NCBI RefSeq assembly: GCF_025118155.1
Contig: NW_026251395.1
Span: forward strand, 496,001-560,000
Direction: 5' to 3'
DNA from: Cokeromyces recurvatus
Taxonomy: Eukaryota; Mucoromycota; Mucoromycetes; Mucorales; Mucoraceae
DNA length: 64,000 nucleotides
The position numbers were made by a program, and so were the translations under genes. Under the pieces are notes generated by a model, which was not told the DNA's origin, ran no database searches, and saw only the letters and a program-made list of their open reading frames with translations. Of this stretch, positions 62,577-64,000 are shown piece by piece (position 1 is the first letter of the stretch; the number at the start of each line of letters is the position of its first letter).

Positions 62577-62766
62577 TCCATTTTTAGTGGGCTTGAGTGC
62601 TTTACGTCATACATATCTGGTATCTGATGCAGACTATGCTCAGATAGGAATTGCAAGCGTTATAGGATCTTTAGCTTTTGTCACTAAAGAGACAAAACAA
62701 ACAGGAATCATTCATGAAGTTTCCCAAAAAAAATGGATTAATAATAATACTATTTATATAAAATGA
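62577..62766 (+). pseudogene. Aspartic protease C-terminal remnant
   Basis: The plus strand reads FLVGLSALRHTYLVSDADYA, then QIGIASVIGSLAFVTKETKQ, and a stop at 62764. This matches the end of A1 aspartic proteases (G-x-x-x-L-R-x-x-Y-x-V-x-D-x-D-x-x-x-I-G-x-A). The intact protease at 45.4-46.9 kb has ILRSLYQVYDADNNRIGVAS at the same place. No upstream catalytic exons are found, so this is a fragment left by rearrangement. Confidence 0.5.
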
Positions 62767-62848
62767 AGACTTTGACTTGTATAAAATAATATTTATTAAA
62801 CTTAATCATTTTCCTCCTTTTTTTCTTTCCCAAAATAACAAATAAAAA

Positions 62849-63045
62849 TTATGGGATAAGCCATCCTGAAGATACCAGTTTTTCATTATTTTCATTTTTT
62901 CTTGATATAAACGCCTGTAATTCAATAGCAATGAATAAAATGTTTATAAAATACTTGATTTACATTATTACCTTTGGGTTCTTACATGTACTCGTCATAT
63001 ATCCTATTCCCTATGTACAGTATTTAAATTAACCCAAAGAACATG

Positions 63046-63077
<32 letters not shown>

Positions 63078-63309
63078 TGTACGTACCATTGCATCAGTGG
63101 TATGACCATACCAAAACTCTAATCCTAAAAAGAAATAATAAAATGAGCGAAACAAAAGTAGATACACTTGTATATAAACCTACTTGTTTTATTATTTGAT
63201 TTTTGGGACCTCAAAGCTATTATTCCTACTGACTTTTGATCATATATATCCAAGAATGGAGATTCTAATAAAGAAATATAATTTCTAAATGAATAAATAT
63301 TAAATATAA

Positions 63310-63348
<39 letters not shown>

Positions 63349-64000
63349 CACTCTACCCAAAAAGTCTTTAGTTAAAGTATTTGTCATAGCTACTTGGATA
63401 TCATCTTCTTTTAGTAAACGTTGAACGCATTTATACGTAAACATGGTTCGCATAATTTGCTCTCCAGTACCTAGCCATTTTTTATTTATTTAATAATATA
63501 TACGTGAGTTTATGTATAGATAATGTCATCTACCTGTTGTACTACATGCTACGCCAGGTAAATCACCTTTTTCATCTTGAGCCCAACAACCACTGCCATA
63601 AATTGCAGCCTATTATTATTAAGGATAAGAAATTGCGTCCATACTTTGTGTCGTATGATTATTGATTCTAATCATCTTCTTTACCTCACCTACTCTTCCT
63701 GGAAACTTCAATGATATACCACCACTACTAACACCAGCTGCAATATTACCATTAATATCGATTGCAATAGCACCTACAGTATCATGACCTAAAAGATCCG
63801 AGTTTTGAGCTTCCTGATCTTCTAAAAGCATCTGGATATGTTTAAGATATGTCTGATAAGAAGTTGCTAACGATGGGAATTAATAAAATCGTATGATTTT
63901 TTTTCTTTGAAGATAACACTTTAATTTACGTTCAATTAAATCTTCATTGTTTATAATAGAATGACCGCGTAACTTTGCCCATTCTTTCGCACCTTGTCCC
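62849..64000 (-). CDS. Taspase-1-like Ntn-hydrolase (5' end outside window)
   Basis: The 3' seven exons are visible: 64000-~63935, ~63869-63685, 63609-63534, 63470-63357, 63264-63184, 63124-63087 and 62914-62849. The active site HDTVGAIAIDINGNIAAGVS carries the nucleophile Thr that becomes the N-terminus after autocleavage. It is followed by SSGGISLKFPGRVGEAAIYG, GCWAQDEKGDLPGVACSTTG, TGEQIMRTMF, ESPFLDIYDQKSVGIIALR and LEFWYGHTTDAM. The HTT motif and SPFL ... GGIIxLR spacing favour taspase-1 over ordinary plant-type asparaginase. Animal taspase cleaves nuclear regulators such as MLL and TFIIA; the fungal substrate is unknown. Intron 4 holds a poly-T (plus strand) run of about 37 bases. Exon 1-2 boundaries are approximate. 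Confidence 0.85.
63311..63348. repeat. Poly-T/A tract in taspase intron
   Basis: About 37 T's on the plus strand (poly-A in the sense intron). A (TATG)n run lies nearby at 63050-63080, inside the intron before the last exon. Confidence 0.9.

Noticed and set aside
1..64000. CRISPR arrays, tRNA or rRNA genes
   Set aside because: No regularly spaced direct repeats, no GGTTCRA-type tRNA arms with acceptor stems, and no rRNA core sequences were seen.

Overview
The window looks like nuclear DNA of an AT-rich filamentous fungus, most likely Mucoromycota and probably Mucorales. Evidence: about 19 confidently placed protein genes with many short GT-AG introns (mostly 45-100 bp), poly-A/poly-T and (CA)n/(TAAAA)n tracts in introns and spacers, a fungal-type U6 snRNA gene, fungal-only regulators (PacC/Rim101, Rrg7) and a 'lineage-type' repeated protein family near the right end. 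Species cannot be fixed from the sequence. Exon joins given here were checked for reading-frame continuity by hand; no alignment was run.

Layout. 1-3.5 kb: end of an arrestin-domain gene and a convergent MAP kinase kinase gene. 3.5-8.2 kb: gene-poor, with decayed transposon sequence (a Tc1/mariner transposase motif and, 1.6 kb further on, a broken Fanzor/TnpB-like nuclease). 8.2-21.3 kb: compact block with a Sel1-repeat protein, SPT20 (SAGA), an F-BAR/SH3 protein, YAF9 and SEC5. 21.7-33.1 kb: a small unknown gene, RRG7, uridine phosphorylase, GDP-mannose 4,6-dehydratase, TFIIB, a PH-domain protein and a small acidic protein. 34.8 kb: U6 snRNA. 36.3-44.7 kb: SDR dehydrogenase, a polyQ FAR1-like regulator, a damaged or unresolved gene, and ILV3. 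45.4-46.9 kb: GPI-type aspartic protease. 48.3-49.2 kb: an unexplained GC-richer non-coding island. 50.5-55.6 kb: pacC and FAT1. 55.8-62.8 kb: repeat-rich segment dominated by two 1.39-kb near-identical inverted arms holding a pseudogene, flanked by a MITE-like repeat and an aspartic-protease remnant. 62.8-64 kb: the 3' part of a taspase-1-like gene.

Functional themes are mixed housekeeping: transcription (SPT20, YAF9, TFIIB), exocytosis and cytokinesis (SEC5, F-BAR), cell-wall or environmental signalling (MAPKK, PacC, GMD, protease), and mitochondrial metabolism (ILV3, RRG7). There is no biosynthetic cluster. The most unusual material is the mobile-element debris (Fanzor relic), the large inverted duplication, a U6 gene with two matching UACG hairpins, and two PacC consensus sites upstream of pacC itself.
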